The notes under the pieces were generated by a model. The model was not told the DNA's origin. It did no database searches and saw only the letters and a list, made by a program, of their open reading frames with translations. A program made the translations under genes and the position numbers. A stretch of DNA of 64,000 nt from Syntrophales bacterium. GTDB lineage: Bacteria; Desulfobacterota; Syntrophia; Syntrophales; UBA5619. Location of the stretch: NCBI GenBank assembly GCA_023229765.1, contig JALNYO010000018.1:1-64000 (forward strand), in the 5' to 3' direction. Of this stretch, positions 34,780 to 41,822 are shown piece by piece; within the stretch, counting starts at the first letter, position 1; the number at the start of each line of letters is the position of its first letter.

Positions 34780-35970
34780 TTACTCGTCTATCTCGAAATA
34801 TTTAATGTCCCAGATATCCCCGCTCCGGTTTTCCTCCCAGACGGGGCGGACGCGGGTTCCCTGCATTTCGTTCCAGCCCATCTGAATCTTTTCTATCTGA
34901 TCCTTCCGGATAAAGTGCGGCAGGGTTTCATTGCCCTTGCAGCCGTCCAGCCGGATGTTGATTGATCCGTAGGGGGTTTCCCGGGCCACGCCGGTCAGCG
35001 GGTCGGGCATGGCGTAGTAAACAACGTCCATGTAGCGGACTTCGCCCTTGGGCCCGACCTCCACAAAGTCAGCGGCGCGCACCCGGCATTCCGCGCAAAC
35101 CTCCCGCGGCGGGAGTTGCAGGCGGCCGCACTGGGGGCATTTATTCGCGTATATTTTTTTATCCTTCAGCCCCCGGAGAAACTTCCCCATCACGGGGCCG
35201 GTTGCAAACCTCTGGTTTATCGAGATGGTTTTTTTGAGCGTCAGCAGTTCCTGCTCCTTGACGTTCCCGCCCAGGGGGTCCTTGTATTTCTCGAACAGGA
35301 GAGGCCACTTCGACGCCATCATGTTGATGTCGCCTTTCGCGGCCGCCTTTCCGGCAGCCAGGATGCTCTGGGCGTCGATCTTCCCGAGGATGAAGTCAAC
35401 GTAATCCCTGGCGTCGTTAAATTCAAGCGTTACAGTCGGTTTGCCCTCAATGGTCGTCGTGACCGTGCAGGCCTTGTCCTTGATGAAGACGCTCCACTGG
35501 CCGCCATCCGCTCCGCCAAGCGCAAAAGCAAAGGAGGCATCAAGCCCCTCGGCTTCTTCCGCCTTGAACCGCGGCACAATCGTCGCAAACATGTCGGCGA
35601 GATACTCCCTTGTCGTCATCCCCTTTCCGGCAAGGACAAATTTGCGAAAAAGCCGGCCGGTCTTTCCGAAGGCGACCATGTCGCCTTCAATCCTGAACTT
35701 GCCGCTCATGAAGGCATTTGTCGCATCGACTTTGCCGACGTTGACCCCGACAAAGGTCTCCCCGTCGGCCGCCATGGTCGCGACGCAGCAGGAGAGGTCG
35801 TCGGTCTTTTCGAGCGCCATTGAGTTATTCTTTACCGTCAGTTGCCATTTCCCTTCATCCTTGATGTCGTAGCCGAACACCGCAGCGACATCCCTGGCCC
35901 CTTCGGGTCGGAAACGCTCCGGCATCGAGTTGAAGATATCTGCTACTGTTACGCCCCAGTATTCTGCCAT
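34780..35970 (-). CDS. SCP2-SCP2-DUF35 lipid-carrier scaffold protein
   Basis: 396 residues. Two SCP2-like lipid/acyl-CoA carrier domains (about 1-115 and 120-235; the second has a clear TVTLEFNDARDYVDFILGKI helix-strand pattern) precede a DUF35 module (about 255-396). Its Zn ribbon, KCPQCGRLQLPPREVCAEC, is intact and it ends DIWDIKYFEI. SCP2 domains hold long hydrophobic chains and often serve SCP-x thiolases. The gene follows thiolase-fold A1 by 10 nt, so it probably delivers the acyl-CoA to the A1/B1 pair. No signal peptide. I know this three-part order from no characterised system. Confidence 0.82.
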   Translation of the reverse strand: MAEYWGVTVADIFNSMPERFRPEGARDVAAVFGYDIKDEGKWQLTVKNNSMALEKTDDLSCCVATMAADGETFVGVNVGKVDATNAFMSGKFRIEGDMVAFGKTGRLFRKFVLAGKGMTTREYLADMFATIVPRFKAEEAEGLDASFAFALGGADGGQWSVFIKDKACTVTTTIEGKPTVTLEFNDARDYVDFILGKIDAQSILAAGKAAAKGDINMMASKWPLLFEKYKDPLGGNVKEQELLTLKKTISINQRFATGPVMGKFLRGLKDKKIYANKCPQCGRLQLPPREVCAECRVRAADFVEVGPKGEVRYMDVVYYAMPDPLTGVARETPYGSINIRLDGCKGNETLPHFIRKDQIEKIQMGWNEMQGTRVRPVWEENRSGDIWDIKYFEIDE

Positions 35971-35980
35971 GATTGTCCTC

Positions 35981-37180
35981 CTACCAGTTCAGTTCATTTT
36001 CCAGCATTGTCATCACGGTCCACATGGTGCCGCCGAACCCGGAGGCAAGCGCGTGCCTGACCGGGGTAGGAATCTGGTGCGGGCCGGCATTGCCGCGCAC
36101 CTGCAGCGCCGCCTCGGCCACCCGGATCAGCGCGGTTGCCCCGATGGGGTTCGACCCGATAACGCCGCCCGACGGGTTGATGGGCATCCTGCCGCCGATC
36201 ATGATCTCCTTGTTCTCGACGAGCTTGAGATGCTCATCGCCGGGCAGGGCAAAAAAGTCCCTGAGCCAGTCAATGGCCCACCAGGTGGCCGGATCGTACA
36301 TTTCGAACACATCGAAGTAGTTTATCGGGTCTTTGATCCCGTTGCGCCGGAAGAGCTGCTCCGCCGCGAATTTATGAGTTTTTATGACAGGGACTGTCCG
36401 GTCGTAGCCGAAGATGTTGAATGTCTCCTCCCGGTGGACGGTGATATGGTCCCGTATCCAGACCGGCGTCGGGGCAAGCTCCTTCGCCTTCTGCTCGCAG
36501 GCGAAGATGACGCAGCAAGCCCCGTCGGACTGGGAGCACATTTCGATGAGTTTCAGCTCGCCCACGAGTTTAGGCGAGGTTCGGATCAAATCGTCGATCT
36601 GGCTGAATTCAAGGCCGAAGGCGCGGTGTGCGTTGGGGTTGAGGCACGCGTGCTTGTCCATAATGATGCGGTAGGTAAGCGACGCCCGGTTGGCGCGCTC
36701 CAAACCGAATTCCCGTTCGACGTCGTAGGCCGAGGAGCCGGTAAGCGCCCCCGCCTGAATTTTTCGAAACCAGAGGGGATCCGCCATGTTGGTGATGCCT
36801 CCCGTGGTGTGTCCCTCCTGCAGTTTCTCAAATCCGATCGCCATGACGATATCGTACATTCCCGAAGCCGCGAGATTGTCTGAAGCGCAGGAAAGCGTTG
36901 CTCCAACTGTGCCGCCGGTGGTGATCCGGATGCAGTCCTTGCCGTAAGCGCCGGTTCCCAAAACATGCCAGAGATCCGGCTGGTGGACCATCTCAAAGAG
37001 CTCCATGTTGCCGTGCACGACGCAGTCGATGTCTTTCATGGTCAGGTTCGCGTCTTGCAGCGCCAATCTGACGGCTTCATGGATCAATTCCGGCTGGTTG
37101 ACGTCCTCGCGATGGCTGGAATGCTTCGTCTGACCGATGCCGATAATGCCGACATTTCTGTTTTTTTTGTGATGCGCCAT
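35981..37180 (-). CDS. Thiolase-fold protein A1 (Ltp2-like, no nucleophilic Cys)
   Basis: 399 residues, paralog of A2 (28606-29763). The nucleophile region is ITTGGTVGATLS, with Gly (about residue 90) in place of Cys; the HP motif is GSNPIGAT (Asn for His). DVFEMYDPATWWAI carries a Tyr near residue 295, close to the catalytic Tyr-294 recalled for the Ltp2 steroid aldolase (numbering not checked by alignment). So aldolase rather than thiolase chemistry is suspected. It starts 3 nt after B1 and is followed at 10 nt by the SCP2-SCP2-DUF35 gene. GGGAGG precedes the ATG. Confidence 0.82.
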   Translation of the reverse strand: MAHHKKNRNVGIIGIGQTKHSSHREDVNQPELIHEAVRLALQDANLTMKDIDCVVHGNMELFEMVHQPDLWHVLGTGAYGKDCIRITTGGTVGATLSCASDNLAASGMYDIVMAIGFEKLQEGHTTGGITNMADPLWFRKIQAGALTGSSAYDVEREFGLERANRASLTYRIIMDKHACLNPNAHRAFGLEFSQIDDLIRTSPKLVGELKLIEMCSQSDGACCVIFACEQKAKELAPTPVWIRDHITVHREETFNIFGYDRTVPVIKTHKFAAEQLFRRNGIKDPINYFDVFEMYDPATWWAIDWLRDFFALPGDEHLKLVENKEIMIGGRMPINPSGGVIGSNPIGATALIRVAEAALQVRGNAGPHQIPTPVRHALASGFGGTMWTVMTMLENELNW

Positions 37181-37183
37181 TGC

Positions 37184-38338
37184 TCAACCTCCCTGCGCTT
37201 CCATGACGATTACGGCCTGATGCTGCCCGGCCCCGCCGGTTGCCGCCTGGGCGACGGCCCGTTTCACGTTTTTGACTTGTCGCTCACCGGCCTGATGGGA
37301 GAGCTGATAGTAACATTCAATAACCCTGGCCGCCCCTCCGAGGAGAAGCGGGTTGCCATTCAGTTGTCCCCCGGACAGGTTCACGTTGAATGTCTCCATG
37401 CCGCCCTCGTCGAGCCACTTACCGCCCTGCCCTTCATCGGCAATGCCGACCCCCTCGGCCCACAGCGGGAGCTGATACGCGGCCTGGTCGCCAAGCTCGA
37501 AAATTTGTATCTCCTCGCGGGGATATTTGATCCCGGCCATCGCGTATGCCCGCTGGGCGGCATTTTTCAGCGAAAAGTTGGACGCAAGGTCCCGGTCACC
37601 TATGAAATACCGGTCCATGCAGCTTCCATAGCCGGTGATCCAGACGGGATTTGTCGTAAACTCCTCTGCCCGCACTTCGCTGCACAGCAGCATTCCGAAC
37701 GCCCAATCGGTGACCGGATAGAGGTGCAGCTCCCGCAGCGGGTCCGAGTACAAAGGAGAATTCAGCACTTCATCCTCGTCAACGATTTTATTTTCGCGGC
37801 CATAGGGGTTTTTTGCCCCGTTCTTTCGTGAACGCACCACTATTTTTGCCATCTGCTCGTCGGTAACCTGCGATTTTTCCATATAAGTCCGGGCCTGCAG
37901 GGCGGCCACGTTGTGGTAGTCCATGCCGAGAGGCCGGCAATAGAAGGGGTCATAGGCGAGGTTGGAAACCATCCGGCGGCTTTCCCCCTGCGACTCCTTG
38001 CAGTGGCCCATAAACAGGATGACGTCGTCGTGACCGGAAAGGATGCAGGCCATCGCGTAGCCGAGGCCGTTGATGCTCTCCTGCGCGATCTTTTCCTCCC
38101 CGCGGAAATGCGCCCCCACGACATCCGTAATGCCATTGTCGGAGATGGTGCGCGCATCGAACACGTCATCCGAGCAGGTGATGATGGTGCGGATGCCCGT
38201 TTCCATGTCGAAGGTCGCCTTCGTCTGCTCAAGGATCGGCTCAAAGCACTCGAGCAGCATGTTTTGAAAACGCAAATAATGATAATTGGGATGATTTTTA
38301 ATCTGCGCCACTGCACAGACAGCTAATCTTTTATCCAT
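37184..38338 (-). CDS. Thiolase-fold protein B1 (degenerate active site)
   Basis: About 384 residues, paralog of B2. No Cys is seen in the nucleophile segment (EKIAQESINGLGYAMAC), the His motif reads NGNPLLLGG, and the ELHD position reads IFELGDQAAY. So all three classical catalytic positions are changed, suggesting a structural partner of A1 rather than an enzyme. Start ATG 38338 has GGAAGGAGC upstream; the longer frame is rejected. It heads the core run B1-A1-SCP2/DUF35-DUF35/BKACE-ligase with gaps of 3-23 nt. Confidence 0.8.
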   Translation of the reverse strand: MDKRLAVCAVAQIKNHPNYHYLRFQNMLLECFEPILEQTKATFDMETGIRTIITCSDDVFDARTISDNGITDVVGAHFRGEEKIAQESINGLGYAMACILSGHDDVILFMGHCKESQGESRRMVSNLAYDPFYCRPLGMDYHNVAALQARTYMEKSQVTDEQMAKIVVRSRKNGAKNPYGRENKIVDEDEVLNSPLYSDPLRELHLYPVTDWAFGMLLCSEVRAEEFTTNPVWITGYGSCMDRYFIGDRDLASNFSLKNAAQRAYAMAGIKYPREEIQIFELGDQAAYQLPLWAEGVGIADEGQGGKWLDEGGMETFNVNLSGGQLNGNPLLLGGAARVIECYYQLSHQAGERQVKNVKRAVAQAATGGAGQHQAVIVMEAQGG

Positions 38339-38429
38339 TGCCAACGCTCCTTCCTGTTTGAGCGGACTTGATAAATGCCCGTTTTTTCGATGACTGATCT
38401 GCTGGAACTGCAATTTTCGAAAACCCGTT

Positions 38430-39002
38430 TCAGTGCAGATAGCAATTCCAGAATTCTCCCTTTTTTACTGACTTGATGATCGAATCCTTTTCCCGCTTCG
38501 CATCCAGCTCCACCCAGGCCCTGCCGATGCCGGCGAGTGTGTGCGAGTCATCGGAGGCGATTTTGGGATAGGCTATCTCCAGCGCTTCAAAAACACGATC
38601 GCGAAAGCCCTTCTTCGTTATTTCCACCGCATCTAAGGGATACAGCTTTTCCAGTTCCGCAAGCCGCGCCAGCAACTGCTCCGGGGTAAAGTCATATTCA
38701 CCGATGTGGTTGAAAATATGTAGCTCTTCCTGGTCGCCGGCGATTTTTCCCACATGGACATAGCCATTCACAAAGACCGTCAGCTCGATGCCGTAAAAAA
38801 TAATCATGTCCGTTTTTACCTGCCGGTAAACGTCCAGATAGTTTTTCTTCAGCAGGTGATCATGATCCGTAAAGGCTATAAAATCATATCCTTTTGCTTC
38901 GTAGGCAGCGGCCGCTTCCTGGGGGGAAAGTTCACCATCCGAGCAAGTTGTGTGCGTATGTAAACAGCCTTTGAGGAGCATGGGGGCCAACCTGTTGTTC
39001 AC
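38430..39002 (-). CDS. PHP-domain phosphoesterase-like protein
   Basis: About 190 residues. Metal-binding motif CLHTHTTCSDG near the N-terminus, AFTDHDH (about 42-48) and a late DDSHTLAG match the PHP fold (histidinol-phosphatase-like, di- or trinuclear metal site). The natural substrate is unknown; small PHP proteins hydrolyse phosphate esters. It is 91 nt upstream of the thiolase cluster on the same strand, so may share its promoter. Start is GTG 39002 or ATG 38981; neither has a strong SD. Confidence 0.78.
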   Translation of the reverse strand: MNNRLAPMLLKGCLHTHTTCSDGELSPQEAAAAYEAKGYDFIAFTDHDHLLKKNYLDVYRQVKTDMIIFYGIELTVFVNGYVHVGKIAGDQEELHIFNHIGEYDFTPEQLLARLAELEKLYPLDAVEITKKGFRDRVFEALEIAYPKIASDDSHTLAGIGRAWVELDAKREKDSIIKSVKKGEFWNCYLH

Positions 39003-39073
39003 TCAAAAAAATAACAGTTCGCCGGATTTGCTTATCCGCTAATATTTTTCTTGGACGATTAATATAATTTCTG

Positions 39074-39127
39074 ATTGGACGTTCAACCAATGATTATTCG
39101 ATTACTCCCCCGGATATTAATTGTCAA
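39074..39127 (-). promoter_or_regulatory. Candidate promoter and operator of the 23-39 kb cluster
   Basis: On the minus strand TTGACA (39127-39122) is followed after 17 bp by TAATCG (39104-39099), a weak -10. Just downstream is an interrupted inverted repeat, ATTGG-8-CCAAT (39074-39091), placed where a repressor would block initiation. It lies in an AT-rich 209-bp gap, upstream of the PHP gene and the whole cluster. Confidence 0.3.
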
Positions 39128-39211
39128 CAGGAAAGTTTGCTTTTTTAAAAATCTTTTACTGTATTCACTGGTTACAAAATTCATTGCGGTTATTTACTAA
39201 AAAGGCTATGC

Positions 39212-39760
39212 ATGCACAATATGAAAATGGAAAATCGAATCAAAGCAATTAAAGCAGATATTACAAGACTCAAGGTAGATGCGATCGTCAATGCCGCCAA
39301 TAGTTCGCTGCTGGGCGGCGGGGGGGTGGATGGCGCGATCCACCGGGCCGCAGGGCCGGAACTGCTCCGGGAATGCCGTTTGCTCAACGGCTGTAAAACC
39401 GGTCAGGCCAAACTTACGCGAGGCTATAAACTCCCGGCAAAGTATGTTATCCATACAGTGGGGCCCGTATGGCAGGGCGGAGTCGCCGGCGAGCCTGAAT
39501 TACTGGCTTCGTGTTATGCCGAATGCCTGAGAATTGCGGCGGAAAAACAGCTAACAACGCTGGCGTTTCCCGCAATCAGTTGTGGAATCTACGGCTATCC
39601 AGTGGAACAGGCGGTCCGGGTGGCCCTGAAGACCGTAGCTGAATTTTTAAAGACGGATGATACACTTGAACGGGTGAGCTTCGTCTGCTTTAATGAACAG
39701 ATATTGGCGGCTTACCAGAAGCGTCTCAAGGAGCTGGGCTTGGAGGACTTGATTAAATGA
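39212..39760 (+). CDS. Macro-domain (O-acetyl-ADP-ribose deacetylase-like) protein
   Basis: 182 residues, one macro domain. Motifs ADITRLKVDAIVNAANSSLL, GGGGVDGAIHRAAG and PAISCGIYGYP match the MacroD/YmdB branch, which removes ADP-ribose from proteins or hydrolyses O-acetyl-ADP-ribose. Cytoplasmic. Its stop overlaps the corA start by 4 nt (ATGA), so the two are co-translated. MKMENRIK may be the functional N-terminus. No toxin-type ADP-ribosyltransferase is adjacent, so this is probably housekeeping rather than a DarTG antitoxin. Confidence 0.92.
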   Translation: MHNMKMENRIKAIKADITRLKVDAIVNAANSSLLGGGGVDGAIHRAAGPELLRECRLLNGCKTGQAKLTRGYKLPAKYVIHTVGPVWQGGVAGEPELLASCYAECLRIAAEKQLTTLAFPAISCGIYGYPVEQAVRVALKTVAEFLKTDDTLERVSFVCFNEQILAAYQKRLKELGLEDLIK

Positions 39761-40845
39761 AGAAAAACGGCAAGCGCAAAAGAAGCCGCGAGAATCCCCG
39801 CTCCGGCAAAAAGGCGGGCCTCGCGCCCGGAACGCCTGTTTTTATCGGCGAGCGGAAACAGGACAAGACAAACATCAGCATCCTTGATTATTCCCAGGAT
39901 CACCTCGAGGACATTCCCGAGGCGAACCTTGATGATTGCGCGCGTTTCAAGAGCGGCGACAACATTGCCTGGATTAATGTCAACGGCATCCATGACGTAA
40001 GTTTGATTCAGAATCTGGCAACTCTCTTCGGCCTTCATCCCCTGACCGCCGAAGATATCGCCAACACCAGTCAGCGCCCCAAGGTTGAAGAATTTGGCGA
40101 TTACATATTTTTTGTCATAAAAATAATGACTTATTCTGATGATACTGCCGCGATCGACTATGAAAATGTCAGCATCATCCTCGGTAAAAATTTTGTCATC
40201 TCTTTTCGGGAGCGTGACAGCAATATCCTCGATCATCTGAAAGAGCGGATTCGGGCCGGCAAAGGGAGTATACGCGGCGAAAAGGCGGATCATCTGGCAT
40301 ACGCCATCATGGATGCGGTGATCGACGAGTATTTTATTGCCATCGAAAAAGTCGGCGATCATATTGAGGATCTCGATGACGAGATTCTGGCGTCCTCCGG
40401 CGCCGTGGCGATGCAGAAACTCCACCGCCTTAAATGGGAGGTTCTGTTTCTGCGCAAGGCCATCTGGCCGCTCCGGGAAGAAATTTCCGCCATTGCCAAA
40501 AGCGAATCGCCGCTGATCGGCGCTTCGACCAAAATCTTCCTGCGCGATCTCTACGACCATACAATCGAAATCATCGACATGGTGGAGACGTATCGCGACA
40601 TCATCGGCGGCATGCACGACACGTTTTTGTCCAGCATCAGCAACCGGATGAACCAGGTCATGAAGGTACTCACCATCATCGGCACAATATTTATCCCGCT
40701 GACGTTCATTGCCGGCGTCTATGGGATGAACTTCGAATACATGCCGGAATTGAAATGGAAATGGGGTTATTTTACGCTTCTGGGGTTTATGGCGGCGCTT
40801 GCGATTATCATGCTGGCCATTTTCAAAAAGCGCAAATGGTTGTGA
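39757..40845 (+). CDS. corA: CorA-type Mg2+/Co2+ transporter
   Basis: 362 residues. A large cytoplasmic N-terminal domain is followed by two C-terminal membrane helices; the selectivity motif YGMNFEYMPEL sits between them and the first reads TIIGTIFIPLTFIAGV. The protein ends with the basic KKRKWL. It forms a pentameric inner-membrane channel for Mg2+. It is translationally coupled to the macro-domain gene. The first 30 residues are very Lys/Arg-rich. No Mg riboswitch is seen upstream. Confidence 0.95.
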   Translation: MKKNGKRKRSRENPRSGKKAGLAPGTPVFIGERKQDKTNISILDYSQDHLEDIPEANLDDCARFKSGDNIAWINVNGIHDVSLIQNLATLFGLHPLTAEDIANTSQRPKVEEFGDYIFFVIKIMTYSDDTAAIDYENVSIILGKNFVISFRERDSNILDHLKERIRAGKGSIRGEKADHLAYAIMDAVIDEYFIAIEKVGDHIEDLDDEILASSGAVAMQKLHRLKWEVLFLRKAIWPLREEISAIAKSESPLIGASTKIFLRDLYDHTIEIIDMVETYRDIIGGMHDTFLSSISNRMNQVMKVLTIIGTIFIPLTFIAGVYGMNFEYMPELKWKWGYFTLLGFMAALAIIMLAIFKKRKWL

Positions 40846-40987
40846 AAATAAGTTCTTCCGTAACTATCACTCCCGCCTTTCTCTGGGCAGGAATCCCTTC
40901 ATCGAATCGGCCAAGAAACGCGAGGGGGTTCCTTTTACTTCCCCTCACCCTTTTTGGCTAAATCAGATTATTTGTCCCCCATTTTCT

Positions 40988-41209
40988 ATGGCCGTGCTCA
41001 ATATTGTCAGGGGTAAAATAAGAGAATTGCGAATACATTACAGTTCCAACCAGTTCCGCATCCTATACTTCTTCCAGATGTTTGATCAGATTGTGTTGGT
41101 ACATGCATTATCCAAGAAAACGCCGCAATTGAAAAAGCAGGATATTGAGTTAGCTGAAAAACGCATGGAAGACTGGATGCGGAGGTTTCCTAAGGGAGGT
41201 GAAATATGA
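40988..41209 (+). pseudogene. 5'-truncated HigB/Gp49-like toxin
   Basis: The frame encodes KIRELRIHYSSNQFRILYFF and ends in ELAEKRMEDWMRRF, the conserved C-terminal half of phage-derived Gp49-like (RelE/HigB) toxins. From the first internal ATG only 73 residues remain, against about 105-115 normally; the N-terminal helices are missing. Its TGA overlaps the antitoxin ATG (ATGA), the normal gene order. Probably inactive. Confidence 0.6.
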
Positions 41210-41502
41210 AAAATAGCAAAGTTCGGACATTTCAAAGCAGGCTGCAGGAAGACATGAGGGATCCCGAGTTCAAAGCGCATTATCAAGAAGAGAGACAAGC
41301 TCTAAAGCTGGCAATGAAGATTGCGGAACTGCGTGATTAGAAGGGATTATCGCAACAGGAACTTGCAAAGCTTATGGGAACCAGCCAGCAGGCGATTTCA
41401 AGGATAGAGAGCGGCGAGTATGAGGGCTTCACGCTCAAGACCTTGGAAAAAATCGCCGAAGTAACCGGTATGCGAATTAAAATCGAGTTCGTTACGGCAT
41501 AG
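41206..41502 (+). pseudogene. HigA-type XRE antitoxin with in-frame TAG
   Basis: 99 codons including the final TAG. The frame reads MKNSKVRTFQS... up to KIAELRD, then TAG (41338-41340), then continues KGLSQQELAKLMGTSQQAIS and a complete XRE HTH to KIEFVTA. The stop falls where the family has a Glu/Lys/Gln before KGLSQ, one base from AAG or CAG. So the gene is probably a recent nonsense mutant. The downstream half still reads cleanly. Follows the truncated toxin with 4-nt overlap. Confidence 0.7.
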
Positions 41503-41597
41503 TCTGCCATACAATTTAAAGTTCGGACGAATCTCTTCGTAAAATTATATGCATGTAACAAATACTACTCTTCAGTTTTGCTGATCGGTCCTGATCA

Positions 41598-41625
41598 TTG
41601 AATTCAGGATGAAATGTGTCATAAT
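41598..41625 (+). promoter_or_regulatory. Possible promoter upstream of the NACHT gene
   Basis: TTGAAT (41598-41603) and CATAAT (41620-41625) are 16 bp apart. TCCTGA / TCAGGA (41589-41594, 41604-41609) forms an inverted repeat across the -35, a possible operator. The leader to ATG 41823 would be about 190 nt; no ORF of credible size is seen in 41503-41822. Confidence 0.35.
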
Positions 41626-41822
41626 TTAAAATTGCTTTTTTCGCTCATCGGCGATACTTGTGTGTCCTCGAACAAACGAAAAAATTTGATAGTGAAGCCC
41701 GACTTAATCAGTTGTTCCTTTGAATTATGCACTCCGATGGCTTTTAAGGATCGGAAAGCGTTAATTGAGGCATACCCGCTAATGTAAGGGCTTTAGACTC
41801 TGGTTCTGGGAGATCTCGGCAA

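Noticed and set aside
39212..39760. Macro-domain protein as DarG-type antitoxin
   Set aside because: No DarT-like ADP-ribosyltransferase beside it, no DNA-binding C-terminal domain, and it is coupled to corA.
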